A DNA stretch of 64,000 bases from Piscicola geometra (GCA_943735955.1 OX030955.1:4589835-4653834); one strand, 5' to 3'. Shown: positions 1 through 13,480, counted from the stretch's first letter. The notes: generated by a model not told the origin, from the sequence alone. A program made the numbers and translations.

Positions 1-54
1 GATCGTTCAGGTGATTTCAAAGATTTCATGAACATCGTCCATCATCCACCACAG

Positions 55-515
55 AGGAAGTGCAATGTCCAGAGTGCCTCAGAGCAGTGATCAAGAGCTC
101 CACTGGTGAGGGAATTTCACTGTTCATTGTACATTGTACGTTTGCATAAAGCATCTTTATAAAGTATTATATATTTGATATAACATTTTTTTTAACGCAG
201 CAATGCACCACTACATATGCGGTATTATAATATAATACCAATATTACAGGCTTCATGACCTTCTTTTGCCATCACGCCTTCCACGCTGAATGCATCATGT
301 ACAGGGACTTGGTGGGTTCTTGCTACGAAAATATAGAATTTTAAAATCTGAATTAAGCATTCTTCTTTGAAGTTTTTTATAAGATATAATAAAAAACAAT
401 ATTCTTTTATATGTATTAGATAGTTGCTTTTTTTGATAACACTCCACACTCTTCTCAGACCGCGTGTCCTGTATGCAGCGAGGCGGACAATGGAAAAAAC
501 AAGAATGTTCTTTGA
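55..515 (+). CDS. 3' end of a gene encoding a C-terminal RING-H2 finger (partial)
   Basis: Three short exons, about 55-105, 250-311 and 459-515, assemble a complete RING-H2 motif at a protein C-terminus. Exon one gives CPEC, ends in phase 1 before GTGAGG. Exon two starts after TTACAG and gives FFCHHAFHAEC, ending in phase 0 before GTGGGT. Exon three starts after TTCTCAG in phase 0, gives ACPVC and then a stop at 513-515. The ligand spacing is C-x2-C-x15-C-x-H-x2-H-x2-C-x8-C-x2-C. Such fingers bind two zinc ions and occur in E3 ubiquitin ligases and at the C-termini of several HOPS/CORVET (Vps) subunits; the position at the extreme C-terminus fits the latter, but I cannot identify the protein. 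The left edge of the first exon is uncertain: an in-frame stop at 12-14 means it must begin after that, with an acceptor CAG at 52-54 or AAG at 19-21. The rest of the gene lies outside the window. Confidence 0.72.
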
Positions 516-884
516 TTTCACATTTAGACGTCTTTTTAAAGCTTTTTATGGCAGTTAGTTTATTCTAATATTTTAATTGAAAAAGATTTATTTAATTTTT
601 TGAGGTTTTTAGTTGATTAATATTTAAAAAATATTCCATTTTATTATTTTTTGAGGGTTTAAATTCAATTATTTTGTAAAGCTTTTAATCTCAGATTTCG
701 GCTTTGCTTTTAAATTGTAATTGGACCGCTTTGCGATTACATTTTTTTTAGAAAGATTATGAATTTTTTTTAATGATACCTTTTTGTACATAAATTAATT
801 GAGTTGAGCTTATATTCCAGTTTTATAAAAACATGAACTTTTTTTTAATTTTACATGTTAAATGTTAGAAGCCATATGCGGATA
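516..884. other. Intergenic / 3' UTR of RING gene, AT-rich
   Basis: AT-rich sequence after the RING gene stop codon with long T runs. It presumably includes the 3' UTR. I see no canonical AATAAA in the first few hundred bases and no coding signal. Confidence 0.4.
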
Positions 885-975
885 ACTTGGCCTAGGACGA
901 GACAGTCTGGATGATTCAGCCGATGATCCTTCATCCTGGAACGATTCAGTCCAAACCAATGAAATTGAAATAACA
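885..975 (+). repeat. Palindromic MITE-like family A, single terminal arm
   Basis: Contains GGCCTAGGACGAGACAGTC followed by GATGATCCTTCATC and TCAATGAAAT-like blocks. It closely matches the reverse complement of the right arm of the element at 11834-12345, and shares CAGCCTAGGACG-type sequence with 60535-60592. I could not find its partner arm, so it is probably a truncated copy. Confidence 0.5.
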
Positions 976-1249
976 ATGAATTAAAAATGGCCGAATATAT
1001 TGGCATTTTACGTTAGTAAAGAAAACATAATAACAAGCTACTTTATTTGAACGTGATTTTTTTAAATCAGAGATTTAATTTTGATAAAGTAAATTTTATG
1101 AGTATTAAGCCGGTTATAATAATGAGACAACTTATATAAGCAATTGAAAAAGTAATCAGGTCCCAAATAAAGTCACTAATCATTTCGTTGGAAAATAAAA
1201 ATATTCAAGTTATTTAAAAAAAGTAAAATTCGTTACAATTAAAAAACTG
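976..1249. other. AT-rich intergenic, nothing recognised
   Basis: No open reading frame, RNA gene or repeat recognised; mostly A/T runs. Confidence 0.5.
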
Positions 1250-4200
1250 TAATACGTAAAAAAAGTTTTTTAAGAATTTCACGAGCGTTTTGAAGGCTTA
1301 ACTGTCTTCTTGGGAGCCACTGGCCAAATGGTTTAATGAGGCGATATGAAATGAGAAAGAGTAACAAAATATCAGTAATAAAAGATATTTTACAGTTCGG
1401 AAAAGTGCATAAAAGGATGATAAAACTCCATAAAACTCATAACATGTCTAGCTGTATCATCGAAAAACCGCAAAAGAGCTTTAAAAAAGTTTTTATAGGC
1501 ACAGGATTTGTGGGGTGGCCATAATTAAAGTCTTATAATGAACACATAAAACGAAATGAAGCATATAAATAAACTTTAATTGACCGCAATAGCCTTATAT
1601 TGAAGATATTAAACTATAAAAACATGTAGATTTTCAAATAGTTCTTACTTTACTTTACTTTTCTACTTTATACGAAATAAACGATGAAACAAAATCATGT
1701 GCACTAATTATAATCGCCAAACAGTTTGAATTCATCTTCATGCCTCAATAATGATTCACTCATTTTTTTCTTTAAAAATTTCATTCGTCGAAATGATTGC
1801 CTTCTCAAGGGCCCTACAAACATGTGCTTTTATAGCACTTTCATGCATCAATTCTTCACCTCTGTGAAACCAGACCGCAATAAGACCACTTTATTGAACA
1901 CACTCTCGATAATAGTGAGTTATAAAATCGTCATGAAGCAGAACCGATGAAATAAAAAAGCGATAATCTGTCAGTAAGCCAGCTACGATACTTCTGAGAT
2001 AAACTTAAAAATGCTACAGTGCAGTATCATATTGTTCGGACACTCATAATATTCAGACACCATTATTTTTTCGATAAAAATATTTTTGAGCCCTTAGGCT
2101 GGACATACATTTTTTAGTATTTATGTTTGAGGTTGTATTTGAAGCTTTCACCATTTCAATAAGCACTTTGTGACATTAGTTATTTAAAAATTAATTTTGG
2201 TTTAAAGGAAATTTTCTAAAATTTGATTGTTGCAGTTGAAATAACAATTGATTTTGATCAAAAGACAGAATAAATCCCCATTTAGCCTCTTCATATCTAT
2301 TTGAATTTGTTTAGACCCTTTTTCTCACACAACACTGCACCGATGGTTGTTCATTCAGTTGACTTCTAAAGCTAGGGATCTAGTCCTCCCTTTAACAGAT
2401 AAACATCAGAGTCGCTATACTTCATGAATTTCTCAAAAAGATGTTTTCCAAAGAATAGAATTTTCAGTTTTATAATATACTATTCTGTATTTTTTAAATG
2501 AGTGTTTGTCAAAGTTCTTTATAAACATTTTGTTTGAATTTGTATCTAACGTGGAAACGTCACAAAAGAAATACTTAAATAAAAAGAAACAATTGTAAGC
2601 CAAAAATTTGTTTTTGAAAATTAGGTAATAATATAAATCTAAATAATCATTAAAAAATGTATTTTTATTTATTTATTAATACCAATTTAATTAAGTTTGT
2701 CTATAAAACGAATTAGAAATTAGTTTTGTAAGAAAAAAAAATAATACGAAAAATTAGACCTAATGAAGTATGCACCTGCTATTTATTTAATTTAGAAAAC
2801 AAAAGACCAAAAATAAGTCAAAAGACGCACAAAGAAACAAATTGTTAATCAACCTGAGAAAACAAAATTGTGAAACTCTTCCGGAACACAGCTAACACCG
2901 ACTTGATATATGGAATGTAACAAAAACGTACAATTTAAGTCGTACATATAACGTCAGGCATGTTTTCAAATTTTTTATTACGCAGTTCGCATTCGCAGTG
3001 AATATTTATTACATTTTTCACAACTATTAATATTTTCATTGAAAAGTAGCATCCTAACTGATAAATTATGCTGGATTCCGGTAAATAGTTTTTAGACGAA
3101 GTAATATTATATGTAATACTTTCGAGTTTATAAAATCATTTTTTTGTAATTGCCGCGACGTTTTTGAGTCTTTGTAGAGCATTTGTTGTTTTTCTGATTA
3201 GCTGTTCTCTTTTGCAAATATTTATATTTCTACCTTGAAAGGCATTGCGTAGTTAAGAGCACTTCTGAAGAATGTCAATCATAAAGGCTGAATACGCAAA
3301 AAAATATTTGTTAAAAATAGTTTGACATTTCAGATTAACTTTTGTCAAGTTACAGAGAAAAACTTAGAGAAAGCAGAATAGCTTCGCCATAATATGAATT
3401 GAAATGATTTTTTTGATTAACTTATGCGAATTCCTAAAAAAACATCTCTGTATAACATCTTTGAAAACCACAGAATTAGAGAAATGACATAATATATATC
3501 AAAATACTTAATTAAAATCAAAACATTTCAACAAGAGACTCTTCATTTAAATATTGATAACAAATTGCTAGCATTTGATAAATCTCAACAGTGATCTCAA
3601 CAACCTTTAACATTTTCAATAGACACCATCTTTCAAGCCATGCTAATAAATGCCAATTTGTCAATGCGTCGTGGGCAAGCAGGCAACCACGTCTGTCACA
3701 TGTGTTTGTTCATTTGTCCCTAATCATTCACGTCTCCTAGCAACTCCAATCTTGATTTGTGTGCATTGAGTGTGAAAAAAAACTGATAAAAAACGTCGAT
3801 GAAACAGTCAAAGAATTCACCTGTACTGACAAATAGAATGGATTCATGTCATGGAGCACGAATGCAACAGAATTCAGCGGTCTGGAATTAAGTCACCAAA
3901 AACTTCTAGTCTGTTTGTGTTGCGCTAGAAAAATGGGCTCAGAGGATGCAAGATAAATTAGAAAAAGAAAGATTTATAGTTGTTTTTATAGGCTCTAAGC
4001 CTACGAAAATTAGGTTTTCAAAAAATACATAATAGTAAAATAAAAAGAATACATAGGTTATAATAAACGATGAATATTCCAAGATAAAATTCTTGTTTAA
4101 AAACTTTTTCAAACTTAAAAATAAGAAAAAAAGAGCTTCAAATGAATGAAAAAATAAGTTGAGCATTACTTAATGAAAGAAATGCTTTTTCATTATTCAA

Positions 4201-4340
4201 ATGTAAAGTAATATTATAAATATTTAAATAGTCAACAATTAAATATTCTGAGTTGAAATTACTTTCACATCGAGTCATTTATTTTAAGACTACGGGTTGA
4301 AAACTCTTGAATCGATATATTTAAAATGGTTTCTGTACAG
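1250..4340 (+). repeat. Long dispersed direct repeat, copy 1
   Basis: Collinear, same-orientation homology to about 60005-63620, read from at least eight anchors. Examples are TTGGGAGCCA at 1310 versus 60070, CATGCATCAATTCTTC near 1843 versus 60623, TGCTAATAAATG near 3641 versus 62829, and CATCGAGTCATTTA near 4268 versus 63558. Divergence is substantial (perhaps a quarter to a third of positions) with many indels. No conserved reading frame is visible. It may be an old segmental duplication or two copies of an unknown large non-coding mobile element. Confidence 0.75.
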
Positions 4341-7300
4341 ACGACTGGTTCAATATAAATCAAGTTAAAACTCTTAATCATTAAGATATTCAAAAGTTTT
4401 TAGTCATCAAAAACAAAAAAATTAAAAAAGTGTTCTAAAGTATTTTTTTGTATTTTTTAGAGTTAAAAACGCAACTTTAATTTTTTTATTTGCGTTCTGT
4501 ATATTATAGCCTATAATTTATAATTTACTGTCTATATATAAATAAAATCAATTTATTTAATGTCAGAATAGAAATCTGTAAGGCGTTTGCTTATTTTATA
4601 TCACAATCAAACTTTCTGTTATTTCCAACTATTTGTAACAAATAATAACAAACTAAAAAAAGATGAATAAAAACTAAAGCAAAGCATACAATTACATAGG
4701 GCAAACTAAATGTTATGGCCCCACTGTCATTTACTCGCCATCATAGTCAACATCAAATTTTTATTGTTACTTTCATATATGAACAAAATTTGAGAAATGG
4801 AAAAAATAATGGGGGGTGTTTTACACCCCGACGTGACTAATACTCCGAAAAAACAGTAAAGATAATTTTTTTGCAAACATTTATACTTGGATTTGAATAC
4901 AACTGTGTACATGAAAACCGCATTACCATCTTCAAATTTTAAATGAAAATGGATCTTAGTTTTTCAATATATCTAAAAATAATGTTACTTTTCAAATGTT
5001 ATTTTTGTTTAAAGGTATTATATTAAATAAATGTTCTTATTAATGTTATTCAAAAGACTCTATTTTGGAAAACTTCACAAACAATTTTATTTTTGAAATA
5101 AAAAGAGAAAAAAAATTTGAACTTTTAAAACTATAACTAAAATACATTAATCGTATAAATAAAAGTAATTATTTAAATGTATTCTTGGAAGAACTCGATG
5201 CAATTAGTTACACTGACGTTGACTTATGAGGATATATGAAAGAAAGTATAGTCAACAGAAAAGCAAGAAAAGCCCGTAATACAACTTCAATATGTTAAAT
5301 TAAAATGATCAAATTCTGGAGTTTCATTAATTCAAACAGCAAGAGTTTTCGTAGACAACAACACATACCAGTCAGATGTTTTACATCTAATTTAAAATCA
5401 CTGTAAAAGCAAAAAGTTGATCTTGCAATGATAAAACCTTGCGTGTTTTAAGATCGTTGGACCAATGAATGAAGTACATGGCTATCTTAATGTGAAATGT
5501 TTAAAAAAAGTATTTCAATTACGTAAATTACTAAAATAAGGCTCGCAAACTTTACTGGATCATTCGAGACACGAAGAAAAATTTATTTTATTTTCAAAAT
5601 CAAATAATAAATAGATAGATACTTAGAAATTAACGTAAAATTTTAATTATTTAAGATCCATAACAAAATGAGTTCAACAAAAACCATGATACACCACACT
5701 GTTGCGTGTACTTGTTGACAATATAATTAGAACATTTTAATGATGAATGCTGACTTTTGCTTCATACTTTAGGCTGCATAAATCATCGATAAATCTGCTA
5801 AGAGTCGTTATTTATCAACGGGCTGAAAATCCGTCACCACTTGAATAATTTTTTTCTTCTAATAAAAAAAAGCCTTTTTTGGAGTGCGTAGAGCGTGAGT
5901 GGAAGTAACTCGTGTGTGACTAATTAAAAGCGCAGTCTTCGAAATATCATTGTTTGCTCATAGGAAATCATAAATTAGAACACGTCTTGGTGAAGGCATT
6001 TACGTGTCTGATGAATTTTTTGCACGCTTCGTCTACTGCGTACTTTGTTTTTCAAATTGATAAAATAAAACAATTTTAAATGATTTTTTTACATTATATT
6101 TTTTGTTTTTCTTTTCAAAAAGTCAAGTTTACTCGATACTTCAAAAATCAAATCAAACCTCCGGCTTATATAGACTAAAAGAATGAATCAATCTGCGACT
6201 TAATTTTAGAATAAAAACTGGCATAAAATCTGAATAAAATTGATTAAAGTTTTTATTACGTCTTTATATACTCCCTAAATAATTAAAAACTCTAATCGGA
6301 CCTTATTAATAAAATCAGAAATGAATTCATGGGTATTGAAAAATGAAATTCCAAATTAAAAAAATTGTTTAAGTATTGAAACTCAGTTTATAAACTCAGA
6401 ACTAAGAGCGTGATCAATTAATTTAAATTTGATGATACATTTTTTAGTAATCTAAATTACTATTTTAAATCAGTTTTATTTTGAAATGTTAAAACCTATC
6501 AACTGTTGGCTTTACTTTACTATGTAAAAAATTAATTATTAAAAACTGTAAAAAATATTAAAAAACTATAAATAGATATAAGCAATTTCTCATTTAAATA
6601 CTTCTTTATTTAACTTTTATTTGTTTATTATATTTTATTTAGCTTTAAATAATACTTTTCATTAATTTTAAGCTTTCAAATATTGTTAATGAGCTGTAAA
6701 CATTTCTTAAACATTGTTTTTATTCTTAGACATTGATTTAAAAAAAGTAAATACACATTAATCGGTTTTAAAGCCTCTTCCAGGTATCAAATTATCCCTT
6801 TAAAGTGCCTAAGACATGCTCGTTTATCATTATCATTTGACATTTTATATTTAACTTGTGTTTTAAAAAAACTGTGAAATATATTTTCATACTTTTTATA
6901 CATGACATTTTCAAGATTATTCATTTTTCAGATTAAAAAACAAAAGAATAGTTAAAAAACTTATACTATAAAGATGAAAAAAACATTAGAAGTCATAATA
7001 GACCCCTCTGACTCAAAAAAGAAAAAAAACTTTTAAAACTTCAACTTTTCTTCAAGGGTTTTTGTTTTCTTCACGGTTCTGAAAAGAGCGATTCCGTAAA
7101 CATTTTAGACGCGCATGCTTGGATTGGGGAAATTTCTGTACAACCATGCACGAAACTCGCTAAATGGAAAGTAAAAAGTATATTTAGCAATACATTTTGT
7201 TAATTTGAAAAAAAATTAAAATTGAAGTTGAAAAATGAACGTTTACACTTTTATTCCATGTTTAATGAAATATCTGATTGTTCTTTTCGATACATATTTA

Positions 7301-10300
7301 TAGGCAAAATGCAAGAGACTAGGAAACAATGGGTTCATCATCATTCCAGAAAACTATAAAAAAGTCTCAATAATGAGAAAAAAACTAAAATTTTGTTACA
7401 ATTTTAACGACTGAAAAACACGGATATGTAGTAATTATTTCATTTTACGTTTGCGGACGGACATATTTGTCAAACAAAACAACTTTTCCATCAAAGAAAA
7501 AAGGTTTCAAATGTAGGTTTTTGAACAAACAGCTAAACTCAATTACGTTTCTGTATATTATAAAAGCCTCACTCAAAATAAAGAAGTTACCTTGACAAAT
7601 CATGTCAACTTGTTCCATATAAGCTGCAAGATTACACGCTTATTCGTTATAGCTATTTCATTTAAATTTGAACGCACAATGTTTAGACTAAATTTTTTTT
7701 AGTAAAGTTATTGGGCCAAAATACGGAAATTCTTGTTAAATATAAAGAAAATGGAAAATTTTTCGGTACTTTTACAATCTGGAGGAGAGTGATGCAAAAG
7801 AATGTTTTGCTAATACCTTGAGGACCATCCATAGAAAAAATTCACCAAGTCCACTTTTATAATATATTTAATTGATTCATTCAGACATAAAAACAGTTCT
7901 AGAATGGAATCTTCAACTGGAACTTTAAAATCTTGATCTTTATTAACTGATTACTTTGTAACTTTTATTGGTGGAGCTTGGAGTCAAAACGCTCAAAACG
8001 AATGTCTAAAATGCTTTAAAGTTTGTTGTTGAAGTTGTGAGCATATTCTTTTTTACATTTTTGTAAGACAGGATGTGCTCAAATACTTGGCATTTGAAAT
8101 ATTCCTGGAAAGCCAAATAATCGAAAGAAAATTAATACCAAGATCTTTGCAAATATTTTAATCATTTTTCTTTAAATTTGGCACTGGCTGGTTTTTTTCC
8201 TTCTTGTAATCATTTTCCAGTAGATTTTAAATTCTTGCTACAGTTTAAAAAATATGAGCAATGGTTACTCAGCAATGACTAGAAATTATTTAAAAAGAGG
8301 TGTACATGTTGATAAACGTCCAAGAAATCCGCTTCAAAAAAAAATTTCTTTTACGTAAAATTTTATGATTTTAAAATCTTTTCGGGAAAGCATGCATGCA
8401 AAACTAAGATTTAAAAAAAATTACTCTTCTCTAACCTTTCTAGCTCAACAGAAAGGCATAGAGAAAATTTAAATTTTTTAAAGGTTTTCAGCATCTTTAA
8501 TATTTTATTTCATTGTTTAAAAAAATTCTGTGGGTTTTACTCAGATTTCATTGCTATCTCTTCTCTCTGCATTTGCTCTCTGTGAGCATACACGCAGAAA
8601 TAAATAGGAAAGCAAGAAGCTCTCTGCAGTGAAATAACTAGCATGAGATTCATGCAGTTGACGCTTTTTTGAGTAATCATCTAAACAGGGTTAATTGTGT
8701 CAGACATCTCTTAAATCTACAACAAATAAAAAATAAAATATAATTTATGAAAAATATGGTACTGGAAAAATTTTAACTTGAGATAAATGCTGGTTATATA
8801 TTTAATTAAAAAACGTGTTTAAATAACGTAATTATACATAGATATTTAAAAAAACATATTAATTTTTCATAAATCAGTTTGGTCTGAGCTCGCTTATACT
8901 TCATTATCATGAAAAGATTTAATATAGCTCTATAAAGAAATTTGAACTGAAAAAGATTAAAAAAACAACTTCTCAAATAGCAAATATCTTTCAATTCAAT
9001 TGGAAGTAGTTTTATAAAAAATCTTAAAGAATTAACAAAATAAAGAATCAAAATATTGATAATAAAATTAATATCTTGAATATTTAACAATTAAAAGTTT
9101 TTCCATTCTTCCGTAAAACTAATCCAAACTAGACATCGTGATGTCGTTGGAGAATGTGGATGAGACGGTTTTAATAATGCATGGGAAGGAACCTATGTTG
9201 GTTTAAAGTTTTCACAAAGTGAGTTTCCTTTTCACATGAAGTTTTTTCTTTTTTTTAGTTAATGCTTTTGATCTTAGAAGTAACCACGCACTATACTCTA
9301 TAATATTGAAACGTTACATTGCAATGTGAAAGTTAAAATAAAATTTTAAAAACCCAAGCTTTCTTTAATTATCTGTAAAAAACTTTACATTTTCTTATGA
9401 GCATTTCAATTATGGGAAGTGTTAATGTGTTAATAATTTTTTAACGCAAAGATTTGAACAATGCAATTATGATTCAGCTAAGAAAGGAGTTTCATAATAG
9501 ATGATGATTTTTTATCAAGTAAATTGGTTATATTTTCTTAAATATTACTTTTTAACACTTTAATATTCTCTGATAAATTTGTTTTCAAGGGTTGAAACCT
9601 CTATAAAACTCAACTTAAAAAATAGGAAAACTTGCAAAACTTTTTACAACTAACCTGAGAGCTTCTAAAACAATGAAAAGAACAACTGCGAATGCAAGGG
9701 TAAGAGAGGAAAAAACAACGAGACCAGTTTGATGCAGTAAAACACTTTCATTTACTTTAACGCCCGCAAAACTTATTCAATGAAAACGACTTTCTTTGTC
9801 AGTATGTTGTTTATTGTTGAAAAAAATTGTTCGATATGTCTAAAGTTTTGTGATTCTCCAGCTGAGAATTTGAAACCAATATAAATCGGTTATCATAAAT
9901 ATACAATACTTTCTGGATGAGAAATCGAATTAACCGAAAGTTTTCGTATAAATTTTCGAAAATGTTTTGACCCCGTCTAATAAATTTTTAACGAAATCAC
10001 ATGGAAAAAGATAAATTTTTCAAAACTGCATGAATAAAAAAGACCTATAGAGGATAAATAAAAACAGTTAAAGATATAATTTACATCTTAGAAGCAGTTT
10101 CTTTATCCGAACCTAACCTGACTGTTGAGCAGCAGAAACAATAGCCTCCTGATGTCTTAGGTGCATCTTTCTCTAACTCTTGGTCAATTATTGAGCTCTT
10201 ACTAAAAATATCCAAAAACGTTTTTTAGGAGTTTTTTTCATGTGTATAAAGAGGTTTTTGATTACTTTGAGCAATTAAACTGTACTGAAAAGCAATGGGA

Positions 10301-11833
10301 TAACAGACATTTTGTTTTGCACATTATAAAAATATGTAATAAATGAGTGTTTAGGTATTCTTGAAGTTTAACATTTCCAAAATAAAAGCTTTGCCGATAT
10401 AAATGCTAACCAATTTCAATTGAAGTTTTTCAAAAATTCTCATGAAAAATTGAAAAACATTGTGCTCAAAGGATTTGTCATTAATTCATTTTTTCTATTG
10501 AGACAATGAACAATGTTCTTGAGTTTTTGAAGACTTTAAATTTTTGAAGGGCAAAAATTAATAATTTTGAATTATTCCTGACAATGAATATTTTTGATAA
10601 ATCATTTTATTGCACTTAAGTTTTTAGAATCCATTTTTCCTTCTGCTTACTCAATGAAAGTCTGGAGCATTCAATTAAAGAATAAAATCAAAGATTTTAT
10701 AAATTTAATTAACTTCAAATTGGAATAAATGTTTTAAAGTGAAGGCTTTCGACAATTGTGCGTGCAGAACCAGTAACTTCTACTCGCAATAAAATAAGTG
10801 CCAGGTGGTATGACAGGCGCATGCAACAATGTTCCATTCTTTAATCTGATAAAATAAAAAAATTCTATGCTGAAAAACTAAATGCATAATTTTATTATTA
10901 TTATTTTTCTTTTTTTATACGAAAAATGTCCTATTTTTTTCCAAGTTTCCACTTTCTGAATTTTTTCTAACAAATATATTGAAAAAGAAGTAAACTTATA
11001 TAACTTATAAAATATTAAAATAATTAGAAATAATTAAAAAATTGCACAATTTCGAAAAATTATATTTATAACAGTATTTATATATAATAATAAAAATATT
11101 TATAAAATCTTTAAACATTTAAATTTAGAAAATTACCCGTGCAGTCTTTGACTACTCATATGTACTGTATCAGTGCTGCTATTTCTCAAAATTAACTACA
11201 TCTTCTCGGCTAACCCTCACAAATATCCTAAACCACAGATTGATTTTATACCAAAAATTTATCAGTATTGTTGAAATGGTTAGCCAAAAACGCAAAAAAA
11301 CAATTTTAATTAACACAATATGCCTTTAAATTTAAAAATTGTAAAGTTGAAACTATTATACAAAAACGTGATGGATTTAATAAAAAAATAATGAATATAA
11401 TAAAAGTTCATCGGTATTTTTACAAGAAGTTCACACACAGACTAAATTGTGTTTGTAGGAAAAGATTTTCGGAAAAACTGATGAACCTTTAAATAGGGTT
11501 ACTATTCCTTTACAAAAGGTCTGCAAACATTTTTATGCAAAATGTAATTTCACAATTTTTTCCTCAAGTTTTATGAATATTTTTCAATATAAATTTTGTT
11601 TCTTGGTGAATATTTCAATGTTTAAATAAGTTTTATATGGTTTTGTGTGTTTAAAATAAAAACTTATATAGTAATAATATGTGCTAAAAATATTTTTCTC
11701 AAGTCTAATACTCAATGACACGCACAAGAAAAATTTACGAGATTTTTATACTAAGAACTATTCTCTATTCTCTTTCACAACATGATCGTTCTCTCCTTTG
11801 CCATAAATATCCTTGCTCTCAAAGATTTGGGGG
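4341..11833. other. AT-rich intergenic, no gene supported except a weak candidate at 10081-10200
   Basis: About 7.5 kb of A/T-rich sequence. Short open stretches in it have the composition of chance ORFs (Phe, Ile, Lys, Leu rich) and no recognisable domain. One small, less AT-rich minus-strand island near 10.1 kb is listed separately. I see no RNA gene or structured repeat here. Confidence 0.5.
10081..10200 (-). CDS. Candidate minus-strand exon, unidentified (low confidence)
   Basis: Minus-strand open stretch of about 39 codons ending in TAA at 10081-10083, preceded by a TTTTTAG acceptor-like site at about 10202. It encodes a composition unlike the surrounding AT noise, with the segment DQELEKDAPKTSGGYCFCC. 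A GTTAGG donor-like site inside (about 10117) could end the exon earlier. About 450 bases downstream on the same strand, a strong polypyrimidine acceptor (TTGCATTCGCAG) introduces a possible 31-bp exon at about 9645-9675 ending before GTTAGT, with a hydrophobic reading (VLFIVLEAL). Joining them requires a weaker donor choice. I do not recognise the family. It could be a small membrane protein gene or a relic. Confidence 0.25.
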   Translation of the reverse strand, partial: KSSIIDQELEKDAPKTSGGYCFCCSTVRLGSDKETASKM

Positions 11834-12345
11834 TGGTTCAGCCTAGGACGGTTCAGTCTGTGATACTTTATCCGGATACTATTCAACCCAAATGAATTTT
11901 TTGAATTGTAATTTATTTTATATTTAGTTTATTTTATTAATTTGATTGATAATTTAAAAAGTTTCATTCTCGCACACTTTGCTTTTGTCCTATATATTTT
12001 AAGTTTCAAAGACATGCTACTTTTTTAAGTTTCAAGTTTTTTCTCAGCTACTTTCATTTTTGATAGATTTTATATTTATATATTTTTTATTTGTGAAAAC
12101 TGATATCTTATTATTTATTATAGAACAATATTTTTAAACATCAGAATTTGAGCAATAACTATAGAAATATTTGAAAATGAATAACTTGATCAATTTTAGT
12201 AGTTTTCAGACCATAAAAGTCTATTCCATTGATTTCAGTTTTATTTAAAATTTCATTGACTCGGACAGAATCGTTTTCAGATGAAGGATCACAGACTAAA
12301 TCATCCAGAATGTCTCATCCTGAGCTGAATCGTCTGCATACCTTT
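11834..12345. mobile_element. Palindromic MITE-like family A element
   Basis: About 510 bp with imperfect terminal inverted repeats of roughly 80 bp. The left arm starts GGTTCAGCCTAGGACG and includes TTCAGTCTGTGATA. The right arm, read as reverse complement, starts CAGACGATTCAGCTCAGG and includes TTTAGTCTGTGATCC. The interior is AT-rich and non-coding. Related single arms occur at 885-975 and 60535-60592. The structure is that of a non-autonomous DNA transposon or foldback element. No target-site duplication was established. Confidence 0.55.
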
Positions 12346-12688
12346 CTAAACACGCCCCATATAGTGCGATGAATAAATGCAGGAGCATTAAGATTGTTCT
12401 TATTTCAGGCACCCATCCACCTTTCAAGTCCAAGATATTTATGTTTCTACGACTCATCTTTTCGAATAAGAACGTTATCACTATTAAAATTGTACGAACC
12501 TCTGAGGTATTTGTATTACAATTAAATCTATTTTGTCATTATATGATTTTTTTTCATTTTTCGAAACATCTTTCTAATCTATTTTTCAAACTCACAAAAC
12601 CTTTTGAATGCCAATGCTAATTGGGCACGAAAGAATACGTAGAAATAATTGGACTTAAAAAATCCTCAGATACAAAATAATTTAAGAA
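12346..12688. other. Intergenic, nothing recognised
   Basis: Short chance ORFs on both strands overlap here; none has a recognisable motif or supporting splice context. Confidence 0.4.
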
Positions 12689-13480
12689 TCATAGTTTTAT
12701 TAATTTATATAAAAAAAGAAAAAAGAAAAAAGCTAAGATAATTAGAAACAATACTTCTGAGATCTCCGTTAATTTGTTGAATTTCTGGGACATAGGTGGC
12801 CAACCCATTTCCCCCAGCCTCCAATTATTTGCGAAATTAATTTTTAGGATGTCTTTTCTACTTTTTAATTTTATGCCATCAGGTGAAAGCTTGTTTCGTG
12901 GCACTAGAAACTGGCTCTTGAAAGGTATATCTTATTAATTTATTTATCAACAACTTCATTGTTGTTTTCTCCATAAACCTTCATTTGTCTGGCTAGAGAA
13001 TTTTCAAGATATTTCTGAATCAAATGTTGATGAAAACCTGTACTTTCTTCATTGTGATCAAAATAGTTGTAAATTATTTTCCAAAAGAGAATATGTTTCA
13101 CTATAGTATCAAAAAGCCTAATCTTGGCATTGATGCTAATCAAGTTGGATCTTCAGATGCTTTTATATGATGGAAGGCTGTAAGTACCGATTCGGGTTAT
13201 GACGTTTTGTTTTTTTCTAAACAAGCCTTAAGGAGGCCATATAGGTATGAGAAGTTGTCCACGTCCTCTAGCGCTTTATCTCGGACTTTGATGAAATTGG
13301 TATAGATTTGTCATGTTGATCATGTAACATAGTATAATTGGGTTGCATAAAGAAGCGAATCACATTCCAGCAATTTAGCCTAGGATCTTTGACCATTGGA
13401 AAATTCGAAAGTCGTCACCCCTTTCCCACCATTTAGCTCCATCGTTTTTCCTATTCGCTTATAATTCCATGGGTTCTTTT
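12689..13480 (-). pseudogene. Degraded non-LTR retrotransposon remnant (RT C-terminal region)
   Basis: On the minus strand, frame-broken segments resemble the region after the reverse transcriptase in RTE-like LINEs. LEDVDNFSYL matches the usual 'V..F.YLGS' block. KIRLFDTIVKHILF matches the usual 'TK.RLF...V...LLYG' block and is followed by heavily eroded sequence. Stops and frameshifts separate the pieces. The region is less AT-rich than its surroundings. It is clearly older than the LINE at 20.3-24.2 kb. The assignment is by family resemblance only. Confidence 0.45.

Noticed and set aside
225..521. Minus-strand 98-codon ORF overlapping the RING exons
   Set aside because: Its best stretch is antisense to RING exon 250-311; the plus strand gives a complete zinc-ligand pattern with matched splice phases.
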